Shown: positions 36,944-46,532, numbered from the stretch's first letter. The stretch is 64,000 nt of DNA from Saccharospirillum sp039982735 (GCF_039982735.1 NZ_JBDWXV010000012.1:62001-126000), one strand, 5' to 3'. Numbers and translations are program-made. Notes: generated by a model from the sequence alone, not told the origin.

Positions 36944-36971
36944 ATCATACGAGGCTGACCCTCTGTTGCAA
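36944..36971 (-). promoter_or_regulatory. Predicted sigma-70 promoter of the amino-acid/amine operon
   Basis: On the minus strand TTGCAA (36971-36966), 16-bp spacer, TATGAT (36949-36944), about 50 bp upstream of the ornithine-cyclodeaminase-like start. Good match to consensus in both boxes. Confidence 0.6.
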
Positions 36972-37187
36972 GCACAGTACCGTCTAAGCGTCACCTTACT
37001 GACCGCTTTAACCGATTTTCTCTGAACACAGCTCGCTTGCTTGCATTGCTGGTCCTGTATCTATACTCCGCCGAACTCCCCCTATTGGAGCTTGTTGTGG
37101 GTTGCTGGGCGCACTTGAAGAAAAGGAAGGTGTAAACATCGGTCTTAGTGTTAAGCTGGGCCTGGATGCATTGTTTTGAATACGCTG

Positions 37188-39665
37188 ATGACATCAAAAG
37201 GACAGCTTGCCACGACAGGGAACCGTGACATCGAACCGCCTTCCAGAGGCTGGTTGGGTAGCTGGGTCCCGTGGCATTCACCTCCCTTACAGCGATGCCT
37301 TGGTATCGCCTCTGTTCTGACGTTTCTGGCGTTCGGCCTGGCCGGTATATTGTTTACCGGGGCGGCCAATGCCGAGATCCGGTTGTCGCAAATCAACAAC
37401 CATCTAACGCTGAATGCACTCAACGGTGGGCTGCTGCCCCTCGATACACCCCCCAGCCTTGATGCTTTACCGCAGACGTTCGAAAGCACCCCGAATTTTG
37501 GCTATGTCCGCGACGACCAAAAGGCCTGGCTGGCGCTGAGTGTCGTGAATGACACCCAGCAATCCGACTGGACGCTGGCCATCAACGCTGAAGCCGCCGA
37601 TTACGTAGACGTCTACTCGGTTATGGCGGGCCAGGCCATTGACCTGAATTCCCCCATCTTTATCGCCGGCGACCGTCGCCCCAGCGGCCTGCGCCGCTAT
37701 CCGTTCCCCGGTTACCTGGTGCCAATAGCCATTGCCCCCGGTGACACCCGGGAAATCTACATCGCCGCCTATGGTCGCAGCACCCTCGCCCTCGACGTCA
37801 GTCTGAACGATGAGGCGGCCCAGATACACTCGGCCACCCGTGAAATGGTACTCGATGTACTGCTGATCACACTCAGCGGTGCCATGCTGCTGTTCAATCT
37901 GGTGATGTGGCAAGTAGACAGAGACCGCTTCCGCTTTAACTACCTGATTTACCTGAGCGGCATTATTCTGTTTTCGATCTACAACTCGGGGCTTGGCTAC
38001 CTCTACCTTTGGCCAGCTTCGACCTTTTTCCAACAGAATGCCGCGTTTTTTGGGCTCGCGATGTTCTTTTGGGGTGGCTACGGTTTCTGTCAGCATTTTC
38101 TGCGCACCCGCATCCATTACCCGCGGTTGCACCATGTGCTGAGCGGGCTGCGCTGGCTGGGTATTGCATCAATTCCCTTTGGCCTGCTGGATATGGTCAG
38201 CCACGCGGTCACCATAGTCACCCTGGCCAATATGATCTTTTTTGTAACGGTCATCTATCTCGGCATCAGCGCTACGTACAAAGGCCTGAATTCAGCCCCG
38301 CTGTTTCTGGTCAGTTGGTCGGGCCTGGTGATTTGCACCCTTCTGTACAATCTCTATGTGCAGGGTGCGTTGCCATCCAATTTCTTTGTGCAGCGTGCAC
38401 TGTTGTTTGGGGTGGCATACGAGTCATTGCTGATGTCAGTTGCCCAGGCCAATTACCTGCGTAACGACCACCGCGCGCGCGAAGAGCGTGAGGCAGAAGC
38501 CAAAGAGGAAGCCCTGCAGACACTGGCCCGGCTCGACCAGGCCTTGCAGGATGCCCGTGACGCCAGCCGCAGTAAGGATGAATTTCTGCGTCTGGTCAGC
38601 CACGAATTGCGCACCCCCATCACCCACGCATTGGGTGCACTGGCCGAACTGGCCAGCAGCCCTCTGAAAGCCCGGCAGCAGGAACTTCTGTATTTGCTGC
38701 AAAACGCGACTCACACCACTCACCACCAGGTCGAAAGCCTACTTTCCTATGCCGAACTACTGGCCTACCCGGTGGTCAGCCGCCCGGCGGTGGTTGACGT
38801 GCGCAGCCGACTGGGGGATTGCAAAAACCGGCTGTCAGCGGCTTTCTCGACCCACGGCAGGGCCTGCACCCTGATCGGAGCCGACACCTTGCCCGGCGCC
38901 TTGTCACTCGACTGGCACAACACCCAGCATATTCTGGATCACTTGCTCGACAATGCTCTGCAGCACAGCCAGTCCGGCGATATAGAAATGAGCGCACATT
39001 TCGACGCCACTGCCCAGCGGCTAAACCTGACCCTGCGCCAGCCCAACCCCATTGATACCATTCATACGCCACCGGTGACCGACCTGGCCAACCCTGAAAA
39101 CCCAGCTGACAAGACGCCTCTTTCGGGCCCGACACTCAGCCTCTATCTCAGCCAGGCCTTTGCCGACATTCTGGGCGCCGAACTGACGCGAGAGCAGCAT
39201 GCCGACCACACCCTTACCCGGCTGAGCCTGCCTTGCACCAGCGCTCCCGAGCAGGAAGGCATGACCACTGAAGCGGCGCCATTGGCTGGCAGCAAAGTCC
39301 TGATCGTCGAAGACAATCTGCTTAACCTGAAACTGCTGACCGCCATTCTGGAGCGGGAGCGGTGTGAACTGGAAGTCGCCTACGACGGACTGGGCGCGGT
39401 GGAGCAAGCCGCTGCGGTTCAATACGATTTCATTTTGATGGACTGTCAGATGCCGAAGATGGACGGCTTCGAAGCCACCCGCCAGATCCGCAAGAGCGAT
39501 GGCCCCAACGCCAACACCCCCATTCTGGCCATCACTGCCAACACCATGGAACGCGATCGCGACGAAGCCTTCTCGGCGGGCATGGATGACCTGATCCCCA
39601 AACCCTTCTCCCGACCGATGCTGGTAGAGCGCCTGCTACACTGGCAACAGGGCCGCCCAACCTGA
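37188..39665 (+). CDS. Hybrid histidine kinase with 7TMR-DISM sensor and receiver
   Basis: About 825 aa. A first hydrophobic segment (CLGIASVLTFLAFGLAGILF) precedes a periplasmic DISMED2-like domain (FGYVRDDQKAWLALSVVND to SLNDEAAQIH), then seven membrane helices (about 220-420), a coiled coil, HisKA with His472 in FLRLVSHELRTPITH, a weak HATPase (DHLLDNALQHSQSGDI; glycine-box regions are poorly conserved) and a C-terminal receiver with Asp752 in FILMDCQMPKMDG. The sensor class is linked to carbohydrate and other ligand perception. Start is ambiguous: an ATG at 37188 is chosen over the TTG at 37176; neither has a clear Shine-Dalgarno. No partner regulator gene is adjacent. Confidence 0.88.
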   Translation: MTSKGQLATTGNRDIEPPSRGWLGSWVPWHSPPLQRCLGIASVLTFLAFGLAGILFTGAANAEIRLSQINNHLTLNALNGGLLPLDTPPSLDALPQTFESTPNFGYVRDDQKAWLALSVVNDTQQSDWTLAINAEAADYVDVYSVMAGQAIDLNSPIFIAGDRRPSGLRRYPFPGYLVPIAIAPGDTREIYIAAYGRSTLALDVSLNDEAAQIHSATREMVLDVLLITLSGAMLLFNLVMWQVDRDRFRFNYLIYLSGIILFSIYNSGLGYLYLWPASTFFQQNAAFFGLAMFFWGGYGFCQHFLRTRIHYPRLHHVLSGLRWLGIASIPFGLLDMVSHAVTIVTLANMIFFVTVIYLGISATYKGLNSAPLFLVSWSGLVICTLLYNLYVQGALPSNFFVQRALLFGVAYESLLMSVAQANYLRNDHRAREEREAEAKEEALQTLARLDQALQDARDASRSKDEFLRLVSHELRTPITHALGALAELASSPLKARQQELLYLLQNATHTTHHQVESLLSYAELLAYPVVSRPAVVDVRSRLGDCKNRLSAAFSTHGRACTLIGADTLPGALSLDWHNTQHILDHLLDNALQHSQSGDIEMSAHFDATAQRLNLTLRQPNPIDTIHTPPVTDLANPENPADKTPLSGPTLSLYLSQAFADILGAELTREQHADHTLTRLSLPCTSAPEQEGMTTEAAPLAGSKVLIVEDNLLNLKLLTAILERERCELEVAYDGLGAVEQAAAVQYDFILMDCQMPKMDGFEATRQIRKSDGPNANTPILAITANTMERDRDEAFSAGMDDLIPKPFSRPMLVERLLHWQQGRPT

Positions 39666-39766
39666 CTGCCCGCTGAACCCGGGTCGGCATCTTTACGCGC
39701 GCCGACTGGCCCGGGCTGGCATCGCGAGGTAAGGTTGCCTTACAGAGTTTTGACAGACCGCTGACG

Positions 39767-40339
39767 ATGCCCACAAAATCGATGTTCCCAGCCGACGGCC
39801 TAACGCCCACCTGCCACCTGCGCAACCTGATGCTGATCACCACGGCCAGCCTGCTTCTGGCTGGCTGCGCTGGCTACCAGAGCTATGAAGCCGGCACGGT
39901 CAGCCAGCAGCCGGCGGCAACCGGTACCCATGCATCCAGACCCGGCAACACCACCGACCCAACCGGCCAATCCGCCGTTACAAGTCAGTTACAACGGGTT
40001 TACCAGCGGTATCAGGGCACGCCCTATCGTTATGGCGGCACCACACCCGCCGGCTTCGACTGCTCGGGGTTTATTGTGACAGCGTACCGTGAAGGCTTGA
40101 ACCGCACCGTGCCCCGCACCACTGACATGATGCTGAGTGAAGGACAGTTCGTACGGCGAGATCAACTGCGCGAGGGGGACATCGTCTTCTTTCGCATCGG
40201 CGGCAAGGAACAACACGCAGGCATTTACCTGGGGGATAATCGCTTTATCCATTCGGCTACGTCGGTCGGGGTAACCGAGTCATCGCTGGGCAATGCCTAC
40301 TGGCAACAACGGTATTCACAGGCGAGACGTTTTCTTTGA
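39767..40339 (+). CDS. NlpC/P60 family lipoprotein, cell-wall endopeptidase
   Basis: 190 aa. Lipobox LLLAGC places the lipidated cysteine at residue 34. The NlpC/P60 domain (about 70-190) has RYGGTTPAGFDCSGFIVTAY with the catalytic Cys, GDIVFFRIGGKEQHAGIYLG with the catalytic His and IHSATSVGV. Such enzymes cut the D-Glu-mDAP bond or stem-peptide cross-links of peptidoglycan. The start at 39767 makes a long signal peptide; an ATG 21 codons later would give a more usual length. Probably outer-membrane anchored (Ala-Gly after Cys). Confidence 0.9.
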   Translation: MPTKSMFPADGLTPTCHLRNLMLITTASLLLAGCAGYQSYEAGTVSQQPAATGTHASRPGNTTDPTGQSAVTSQLQRVYQRYQGTPYRYGGTTPAGFDCSGFIVTAYREGLNRTVPRTTDMMLSEGQFVRRDQLREGDIVFFRIGGKEQHAGIYLGDNRFIHSATSVGVTESSLGNAYWQQRYSQARRFL

Positions 40340-40359
40340 TAAATTGGGTTTCGGAATAT

Positions 40360-40445
40360 GCTACTGAGGTAGCACCGGTGGCCGCCGCGGGCGATGGTCA
40401 CCGATGGGAACCCAAACTCCGATGCCTAAACAGCTACCTCAGTGG
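40360..40445. terminator. Inverted repeats between convergent genes, possible bidirectional terminator
   Basis: A short hairpin GCTAC-TGAG-GTAGC (40360-40373) is repeated in inverted form as GCTACCTCAGT (40433-40443), and TTGGGTT (40344-40350) pairs with AACCCAA (40409-40415). The region separates the convergent NlpC/P60 and binding-protein genes. No T run is present, so termination is only a suggestion. Confidence 0.3.
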
Positions 40446-41468
40446 CGGCGCGTACAGTAAGCCGCCTTTGTTCCACAGCTGATTCAGCCCCCGCTCGAAG
40501 CCCAGGGTTGAATCCACACCAACATTGCGCTCGAACACCTCGCCGTAATTGCCCACCTGGCGAATGATCTGATAGGCCCAGTCGGCTGACAGGCCCATGG
40601 CTCGGCCCGTATCTGCGTTCACGCCAAGCATGCGCTGAATCACGGGTTTCGGGGATTCCCGCATGGCGTCGACATTGCTCTGGTTAACGCCGTATTCCTC
40701 AGCATTGACCATGGCGTAGACCGTCCATTTGACGATGTTGTACCACTCCATGTCGTCCTGGCGAACCGCCGGACCCAGCGGCTCCTTGGAAATAACCTCA
40801 GACAGAATGGTGACGGCTTCCGGGCTTTTCAGCCGGGTACGCTGGGCATACAGCTGCGACAGATCGGAGGTTAATACGTTGCACCGGCCAGCCTCGAAGC
40901 CGCGCAGCGTCTGGTCGGAAGTGGCGAAGACCACGGGCTGATAGTTCATGCCGGTTTCCCGGAAGTAATCAGCCACATTCAATTCACTGGTGGTGCCGCC
41001 CTGAATGCAGATCGCCGCGCCATCCAGTTCCTGTAGCCCGCTGATCCCTGAAGACTGGGTAACCATAAAACCCTGGCCATCGTAGAACACAATGCCCGCG
41101 AAGATCATGCCCAGGGTGGTGTCCCGGGCGTGGGTCCAGGTGGTGTTGCGCGACAGCATGTCCACTTCGCCGGAGCCCAGGGCGTTGAACCGGTCGCTCG
41201 GCGGCAAGGGCGTGTAGCGTACTTTGCTGGCATCGCCCAGCACTGCTGCAGCGACTGCCCGGCAGACATCCACATCGAGACCGCTCCATCGGCCTTCGGC
41301 ATCGGGGTTCGAGAAGCCGGGTATCCCGGTCGAGACACCGCAATCGAGGTAGTTTTTGCTGCGCACATCACTGAGTGTTGAGGCCTGCGAAGCGGTTGCC
41401 AACAGTGTCAGCCCCGCCAAAACCCCCATCATTCGACGCCCTGCGGACGCTACTGCATTGCTGCCCAT
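40434..41468 (-). CDS. Periplasmic amino-acid-binding protein (AapJ-like), orphan
   Basis: 344 aa with a Sec signal peptide (hydrophobic MMGVLAGLTLLATASQA). The mature part begins TLSDVRSKNYLDCGVSTGIP and contains SGLDVDVCRAVAAAVLG, SGEVDMLSRNTTWTHARD and GLSADWAYQIIRQVGNYGEV, the pattern of the general L-amino-acid ABC binding protein AapJ. No permease or ATPase gene is adjacent, so it either serves a transporter encoded elsewhere or has become a sensor-type binding protein. Flanked by an NlpC/P60 gene (convergent) and the LEA14-like gene. Confidence 0.88.
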   Translation of the reverse strand: MGSNAVASAGRRMMGVLAGLTLLATASQASTLSDVRSKNYLDCGVSTGIPGFSNPDAEGRWSGLDVDVCRAVAAAVLGDASKVRYTPLPPSDRFNALGSGEVDMLSRNTTWTHARDTTLGMIFAGIVFYDGQGFMVTQSSGISGLQELDGAAICIQGGTTSELNVADYFRETGMNYQPVVFATSDQTLRGFEAGRCNVLTSDLSQLYAQRTRLKSPEAVTILSEVISKEPLGPAVRQDDMEWYNIVKWTVYAMVNAEEYGVNQSNVDAMRESPKPVIQRMLGVNADTGRAMGLSADWAYQIIRQVGNYGEVFERNVGVDSTLGFERGLNQLWNKGGLLYAPPLR

Positions 41469-41622
41469 TCTGAACCCCTGCTGTCGCTACCCGAGCCCGG
41501 TGGCATCGGGTGTGAGCCTGGTTAACACGGCCCTTCGGTTGTCCGGTCACTATTCATCGGTAAAGGCATCGGTACTAACACCGATACAGACTGATAGTAG
41601 CAGCCTGACCACCGCCTATCAT

Positions 41623-42465
41623 TTACCGGCTAACCGATCCGGTCAAGGAGGGCAGATCGAGCCCCAGATCCGGGCTGCGCATATTGCCGGACCAGTTCAT
41701 ACCGAGGCTCGACGGCCATTCGCCGCTGCGCAGGGCTTCAAGCAAAGAAACGCCCAGCCCCCCAAACCCCAGTGACACCTCGGTCGTCTGGCGCTGGGTA
41801 ACGCCAGCGCCGATGTCCATTTCCGACAGTGACATTCTTGAGAGACTGCGCCCGTTGGCTTCGATGCCCACATCGAAGGGGCCGGTTGCCAGGTCAAAGC
41901 GGTTCGGGTTGGTGACCACCAGGTCCAGTGCCAGCGTCAGGCTGGTGAAGCCGATGTCTTCTACCCGCCAGTCAGCCAGGCTAACCTGAGGCGACTTCGG
42001 TACCGGCACGGTAAAGTCGTGTGACCAGTCGAGCTGGCGCGCGCCCAGCACAGGCACCGACAGCGTCGGCTGCAGTTTCAGTTCCAGGTTGGCTTCTCCA
42101 GCGGCATAGGCATCACGCGCGCGCTGCAACAGACCGGCAGCAGTGACGGTCCAGTCGAATTCCAGGGTGGTGGATGAGCGGGCCGCCAGGCCGTTTAGTG
42201 TCGGGGTGCCCAGGTCGATCCAGGGTTCGCCGTCGAGCCAGAGCTGGGCGGCAAATTCGGTGATCGGCAGGCGATAGGCGTTGGGGTTGGTCAGTTTAAC
42301 CTGGCTGGAGCCGTTGACGCCGGTCCAGGTGATGCCGGTCAGCCGGGTGGACTGGTGATCAAAGCTGGGCTGGCGATAGGCATCGTCCACCCCAAAACCG
42401 GCACAACCGCTGAGTATAAAGGCGGTGGCAACCAGGCCACCCAGACTTAACCATTGCTGACGCAT
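41623..42465 (-). CDS. LEA type 2 (LEA14/WHy)-like lipoprotein
   Basis: 280 aa from the ATG at 42465, whose product starts MRQQWLSLGGLVATAFILSG with lipobox ILSGCAG; the ORF opens earlier but without signal peptide. Two copies of a WHy-like beta sandwich are visible, each with a 'NPNxxxLPI' or 'NPNRFDL' core: VKLTNPNAYRLPITEFAAQL and LVVTNPNRFDLATGPFDVGI. The fold is associated with desiccation or stress proteins; in Gram-negative bacteria the lipidated forms are of unknown function. It follows the AGE epimerase gene by 71 bp on the same strand and may be read from that operon. Confidence 0.8.
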   Translation of the reverse strand: MRQQWLSLGGLVATAFILSGCAGFGVDDAYRQPSFDHQSTRLTGITWTGVNGSSQVKLTNPNAYRLPITEFAAQLWLDGEPWIDLGTPTLNGLAARSSTTLEFDWTVTAAGLLQRARDAYAAGEANLELKLQPTLSVPVLGARQLDWSHDFTVPVPKSPQVSLADWRVEDIGFTSLTLALDLVVTNPNRFDLATGPFDVGIEANGRSLSRMSLSEMDIGAGVTQRQTTEVSLGFGGLGVSLLEALRSGEWPSSLGMNWSGNMRSPDLGLDLPSLTGSVSR

Positions 42466-42536
42466 AGTGTCGATTCCATAACGTGGGTAAACCCTCACTT
42501 TACTGGATCTGGTCCACAAGGTCCCGCCTCAGTCGA

Positions 42537-43712
42537 TCAATTTTCAATAACCCGCAAAACTTCCAGACACGCACACAGCGTATGGTAATCACACTTGGCA
42601 CCGGCGGCGCTCTTCTCGTTGGAGACTTTGCGGTTATCCCGGTACAGCACTCTGAACCAGGCACCGTAGTCGTGGTCGACAAAGTGGTCCCAACTGTATT
42701 GCCACAGCTGCTGGTAGCAGTCGCGGTAGCGTTCGTCATCGGTGGCCTGCAATAACAGCGCGGCGGCGGCAAAGCTTTCGGCCTGCACCCAGAAGTATTT
42801 GTCGTCATCGCACCATGTGCCTTCGGGGTCGAAGCCGTAGACCAGGCCGCCGTGTTCGGCATCCCAACTGCTTTGCCAGGCCCGGTCGAACAGGCTTTTT
42901 GCGCGTTCAATATAGCGCGGTTGCGGGTCATGGCGGTGCAGCATCAGCAGCAGTTTGGTCCACTCGGTCTGGTGGCCGGGCTGGAAGCCCCAGGGGCGGT
43001 AGAGGTTTTTCGGGTCCTCTTTGTTGTAGTCCCAGTCGATGTTGAATTCGGTTGTGTAATGCTCCCAGACCAGTCCGTCGGTGAGGTCGGCCTGACGAAA
43101 AGCGATGTTGTCGGCGAGGGTTTTGGCGCGTTCGAGAAAGCGGTTGTCCTGGCTGGCTTCATAAGCCGCGATCATGGCTTCGCAGAGGTGCATGTTTGAG
43201 TTCTGGCCGCGGTAGTCGCTGAGCACGCCGTGGGCGCTGAGCTCATCGGCATAGAGTCCATAGTCGGCTTGCCAGAAGCGCTGTTCCAGCAAATCATAGG
43301 TGCGGTGCAATGGGTCCGCATTGTGGATAACGCCCGCTTTCAGACAGGCGGAATAAGCGAGCAGGACGAACGCATAACCGTAGGCTTGCTGGGTGAGGTC
43401 TTCGGGTTCATGGTCGCGCAGGGTCCAGGCATACAATGCTTCTTCGTCACGCCAATGGACCTGCTCGACATAGTCGAGGCCGCGCCGGGCACGAATTCGA
43501 TATTCTTCGAGGTCAAAGTGCAGGCCGGCCAGAGCGTAGTTCACCACTAGGCGGGTGCTGCTAACCAGCTGACGAAAGCCAGGGTCGAAAACATCGCCAT
43601 TGTCATAGTAATTGTGAAAAAAGCCACCGCTCGGGTCGTCGACTCGCGGGTCGTAAAACGCCAGTATCGACTGACAATGCTGGTTCAAAAAATCACGATC
43701 GTAAAAATTCAC
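42537..43712 (-). CDS. AGE-family sugar epimerase/isomerase (mannose isomerase or cellobiose 2-epimerase type)
   Basis: 391 aa, (alpha/alpha)6 barrel. Characteristic segments: DPSGGFFHNYYDNG, STRLVVNYALAGLH, GQNSNMHLCEAMIAAYEA, GFQPGHQTEWTKLLLMLHRH and KYFWVQAESFAAA. The catalytic histidines of the family correspond to those in QPGHQTEW and in the C-terminal AKCDYHTLCACLEV. N-acetylglucosamine 2-epimerase, mannose isomerase and mannobiose/cellobiose 2-epimerase all share this fold. The beta-mannosidase gene immediately upstream favours conversion of mannose or a mannobiose-type sugar. Cytoplasmic. Confidence 0.85.
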   Translation of the reverse strand: MNFYDRDFLNQHCQSILAFYDPRVDDPSGGFFHNYYDNGDVFDPGFRQLVSSTRLVVNYALAGLHFDLEEYRIRARRGLDYVEQVHWRDEEALYAWTLRDHEPEDLTQQAYGYAFVLLAYSACLKAGVIHNADPLHRTYDLLEQRFWQADYGLYADELSAHGVLSDYRGQNSNMHLCEAMIAAYEASQDNRFLERAKTLADNIAFRQADLTDGLVWEHYTTEFNIDWDYNKEDPKNLYRPWGFQPGHQTEWTKLLLMLHRHDPQPRYIERAKSLFDRAWQSSWDAEHGGLVYGFDPEGTWCDDDKYFWVQAESFAAAALLLQATDDERYRDCYQQLWQYSWDHFVDHDYGAWFRVLYRDNRKVSNEKSAAGAKCDYHTLCACLEVLRVIEN

Positions 43713-43755
43713 AGAGCGGTCCTCTTTTTTGGGTATCTCTAATGTCGGAGTTTGC

Positions 43756-43821
43756 TCAGGAGACCAGCAGGGGGTGCCGGGCCAGGGTCTTGAGCGTTGC
43801 TCTCGGCGTATCGGGCATCAT
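43756..43821 (-). CDS. Possible 21-aa small ORF between beta-mannosidase and epimerase genes
   Basis: An ATG at 43821 is preceded by AGGAGAAGGAAGGG, one of the strongest Shine-Dalgarno runs in the window, and reads MMPDTPRATLKTLARHPLLV plus Ser before TGA. It starts 29 bp past the beta-mannosidase stop and ends 43 bp before the epimerase start. No homology is recognised; the segment RATLKTLAR vaguely recalls the LacI N-terminus, so a remnant is possible. It could be a leader peptide or chance. Confidence 0.3.
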   Translation of the reverse strand: MMPDTPRATLKTLARHPLLVS

Positions 43822-43850
43822 GTTCCCTTCCTTCTCCTGACTCACCCCCC

Positions 43851-46334
43851 TCATTTCAAACTCACCACAACGCCTTGGGTTTTCCGGTAACAGGCGGCCA
43901 AATCGTAAACCGACAACACGTCCCGGCCAAAGGGCTGGCCTTGCCAGCGCAGGGTTTTGGCTTCGCCGGGCAGTAATGTAAAACTGTTGTCGCTCCAGCG
44001 ACCGGTGCCCGGGCTGTCCAGTGTGACGAAGTGCGCGGGGACGTCGGTGCTCAGGGTTGCCCAGAGGCTTTCCGTGTCTTCACCTGTCGCGATGGTCAGT
44101 GCTGCCTGCGGCAATTCCAGTTGCTTCCACACAGCAAAGTAAGCAGTGGCGTCGCATTCGCCTTTTGTAACGGGAATCGTCGTTGTGCCGGTTGTTTGCT
44201 CAAGTTCATAATCGCCGCGGGCAACGGCAAAGGTTTCAGTTGGGTTTTCCGCGGTTACCTCTATCAGGCACAGGCTCTCCCCGGCTTCCAGTCGCTGGTT
44301 GATCGGCGTTGTTTGCACGACTTTCCCGTCCAGCCCGATGATTTGCCACTGGCCACTCAGTTGGGCCGGTACGGGCAAGTCGTTCACGGCAATCAGTTGC
44401 TGCGTCGCACCTTCGCCGATCCAGAACCATTGCACCGGCTGGTAAAAACGCCGGGCGTGGTAGTGCATCTGCTTCCAGCCGCCGCCGTATTCCAGGCTGC
44501 TCCAGGAGGCCACTGGCCAGTTGTCGTTTAGCTGCCAGTAGAGGGTACCCATGCAATGCGGGCGCAACGTGCGCCAGTATTCGATGGCGGTTTTCATCGC
44601 AATGGCCTGTTGCACCTGGCTTAAATACAGGAACTGGTCGAAGCCCATCGGGAAGCGAAAATAGCGGGTGAACATCTCAACGATTTTGGCGTTCCCGGCC
44701 GGGTTTTTCTGATGGACCTCCATGACCGGGCTGGTGACATTGTGGTCATCGGGTTCGGTAAACGATTCAATAACGCCTTTCGACGGGAACGACTGATAGC
44801 CAAATTCGCTGCAGAAACGCGGTTTAATGTCATAGTAGGCGGAAAAGGATTTGCCCGAATGCCAGACGTCCCAATAATGGATGTCGCCTTTGTTGTCATC
44901 GTGCCAGGCGTCGCCAAAATCCAGTTCGCCGTTGCACGGCGAACTGGGCCAGAACACCCGACTCGGGTCGGCGTGCTGCACTGTGTCGTCCAACACCCGG
45001 TTAAGCCGATCGTAATTAACCAGATACTTTTCGCGGTTGTTGCGTGACGTTTCATACCAGTTGATGGCGCCGATCACTTCGTTGTCGCCACACCAGATCG
45101 CAATGCAGCCGTGGCTTTGCAGGCGCCGCACCTGCCAGTCGACTTCGAGAGTCACATCGTCCAGAAACGCCGGGGTACTTGGGTAGAGTGAACAGGCAAA
45201 CATCAGGTCCTGCCATACCAGCAGGCCCAGCCGTTCACAGGTTTCATAGAAGGCATCGTGTTCGTACAGGCCGCCGCCCCAGACCCGGATCATGTTGAAA
45301 TGCGCCGCGGCCGAAGCTTCGAGCAGGTGGTGATAGTGCTCGGGTGTGTGGCGTGCTGGAAAGGCATCGGCCGGTATCCAGTTTGCACCCTTGGCAAAAA
45401 TTTCGACGCCATTGACCACAACCAACATTCGGTTACCGGCCTCATCGGCACTCAATTCCCAATGCAGATCGCGCAGACCGATGTCGCGTTGCCAGAGCTG
45501 GCCGTCCATCTCGACCGCCAGCCGGTATAGAGGTTGGTCGCCATAGCCATTGGGCCACCAGAGCGACGGATCGGTCACCACCAGTTCGGCCTGGCCCTGG
45601 TTCTGCCCGGGCATCAGGGTCAATTCAACCGGCTGCGAGCCGGGCAGCCCGAGATGAAGGCGCTGTTCGGTTTGAGCGGCACCCATTGTATCGACCGTGA
45701 CCTGCAAGCGTGCTTCACCGGGCTGGTGCTGCTGGGTGACACGAACGGTATCGAGCAGGCGATCGGAATGCACCTGAATCAGCGGTGCTGTATAGAGGCC
45801 CGTCGACATCAGACAAATGCCCCAGTCCCAGCCTGCGTCGCACTGAGTTTTGCGCACCGTGTTCATGTGCGGTATCTGGTTGTTCGATTCACTGTAAGGC
45901 ACCGGGAATGGCAGTTGCGCAGCCCGATCCGAACCCAGTTTGGCGGCATCGTGCATGGTGATGCGCAGGCGGTTTTCGCCAACCCGGGCCTGGGATTTAA
46001 TGTTCAGATAAAACCGCCGGAACAGGTTCGACAGTTCAGCAACGGGTTCGTCGTTCAACGTGACCGATGCGTGAGTATCCAGATACTCCAGTTGCAGGGT
46101 GATATCGCGGAGCAGATCCTGCTCCGACAACTCGAACGCTCGCTCAAGCACCCAGTTGTGCTGATGCACCCATTGTACCCGGCCTTCGTTGTCCCGATAG
46201 AAAGGGTCGGGAATGTCGCCGGACGCTAACAGGACATGATGCACATCCACCGGAACGTGTACATCATAGCATTGCTCTGGCGCGTCCTCGCGGAACAGCT
46301 GCCACTCCTTTAGAGACACGGTTTTAGTGGCCAT
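43851..46334 (-). CDS. Beta-mannosidase, glycoside hydrolase family 2
   Basis: 827 aa. N-terminal sugar-binding and immunoglobulin-like domains (PFYRDNEGRVQWVHQHNWVL, TMHDAAKLGSDRA), then the TIM barrel: GANWIPADAFPARH, RVWGGGLYEHDAFYETC and WQDLMFACSLYP, all typical of mannosidases. Acid/base Glu419 in IWCGDNEVIG and nucleophile Glu510 in RFCSEFGYQSFP. There is no signal peptide, so it cleaves imported beta-mannosides in the cytoplasm, releasing mannose for the epimerase encoded next. The family usually has WCGNNE; Asn to Asp here is a minor change. Confidence 0.92.
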   Translation of the reverse strand: MATKTVSLKEWQLFREDAPEQCYDVHVPVDVHHVLLASGDIPDPFYRDNEGRVQWVHQHNWVLERAFELSEQDLLRDITLQLEYLDTHASVTLNDEPVAELSNLFRRFYLNIKSQARVGENRLRITMHDAAKLGSDRAAQLPFPVPYSESNNQIPHMNTVRKTQCDAGWDWGICLMSTGLYTAPLIQVHSDRLLDTVRVTQQHQPGEARLQVTVDTMGAAQTEQRLHLGLPGSQPVELTLMPGQNQGQAELVVTDPSLWWPNGYGDQPLYRLAVEMDGQLWQRDIGLRDLHWELSADEAGNRMLVVVNGVEIFAKGANWIPADAFPARHTPEHYHHLLEASAAAHFNMIRVWGGGLYEHDAFYETCERLGLLVWQDLMFACSLYPSTPAFLDDVTLEVDWQVRRLQSHGCIAIWCGDNEVIGAINWYETSRNNREKYLVNYDRLNRVLDDTVQHADPSRVFWPSSPCNGELDFGDAWHDDNKGDIHYWDVWHSGKSFSAYYDIKPRFCSEFGYQSFPSKGVIESFTEPDDHNVTSPVMEVHQKNPAGNAKIVEMFTRYFRFPMGFDQFLYLSQVQQAIAMKTAIEYWRTLRPHCMGTLYWQLNDNWPVASWSSLEYGGGWKQMHYHARRFYQPVQWFWIGEGATQQLIAVNDLPVPAQLSGQWQIIGLDGKVVQTTPINQRLEAGESLCLIEVTAENPTETFAVARGDYELEQTTGTTTIPVTKGECDATAYFAVWKQLELPQAALTIATGEDTESLWATLSTDVPAHFVTLDSPGTGRWSDNSFTLLPGEAKTLRWQGQPFGRDVLSVYDLAACYRKTQGVVVSLK

Positions 46335-46532
46335 GAAGAACCTCCGATCGGTTGCGGTCTATCCATAGTACCCGGGTCTGCAAAAATCCGAAACGCAGGT
46401 CTTCGCGCACGACCAGCCACAGTTCAACTTTATTCCGATGCGGACCAGTTCAGTCATCGCTTAACAGGACCACCCGAAGATGGACCCAAAAAACGAGCCT
46501 TCCGTAGCCCGATAGTAGAACAGACCAGCTAA

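Noticed and set aside
43323..43332. DnaA box-like TGTGGATAA
   Set aside because: Single occurrence inside the AGE gene, no cluster, no AT-rich unwinding region; not an origin.
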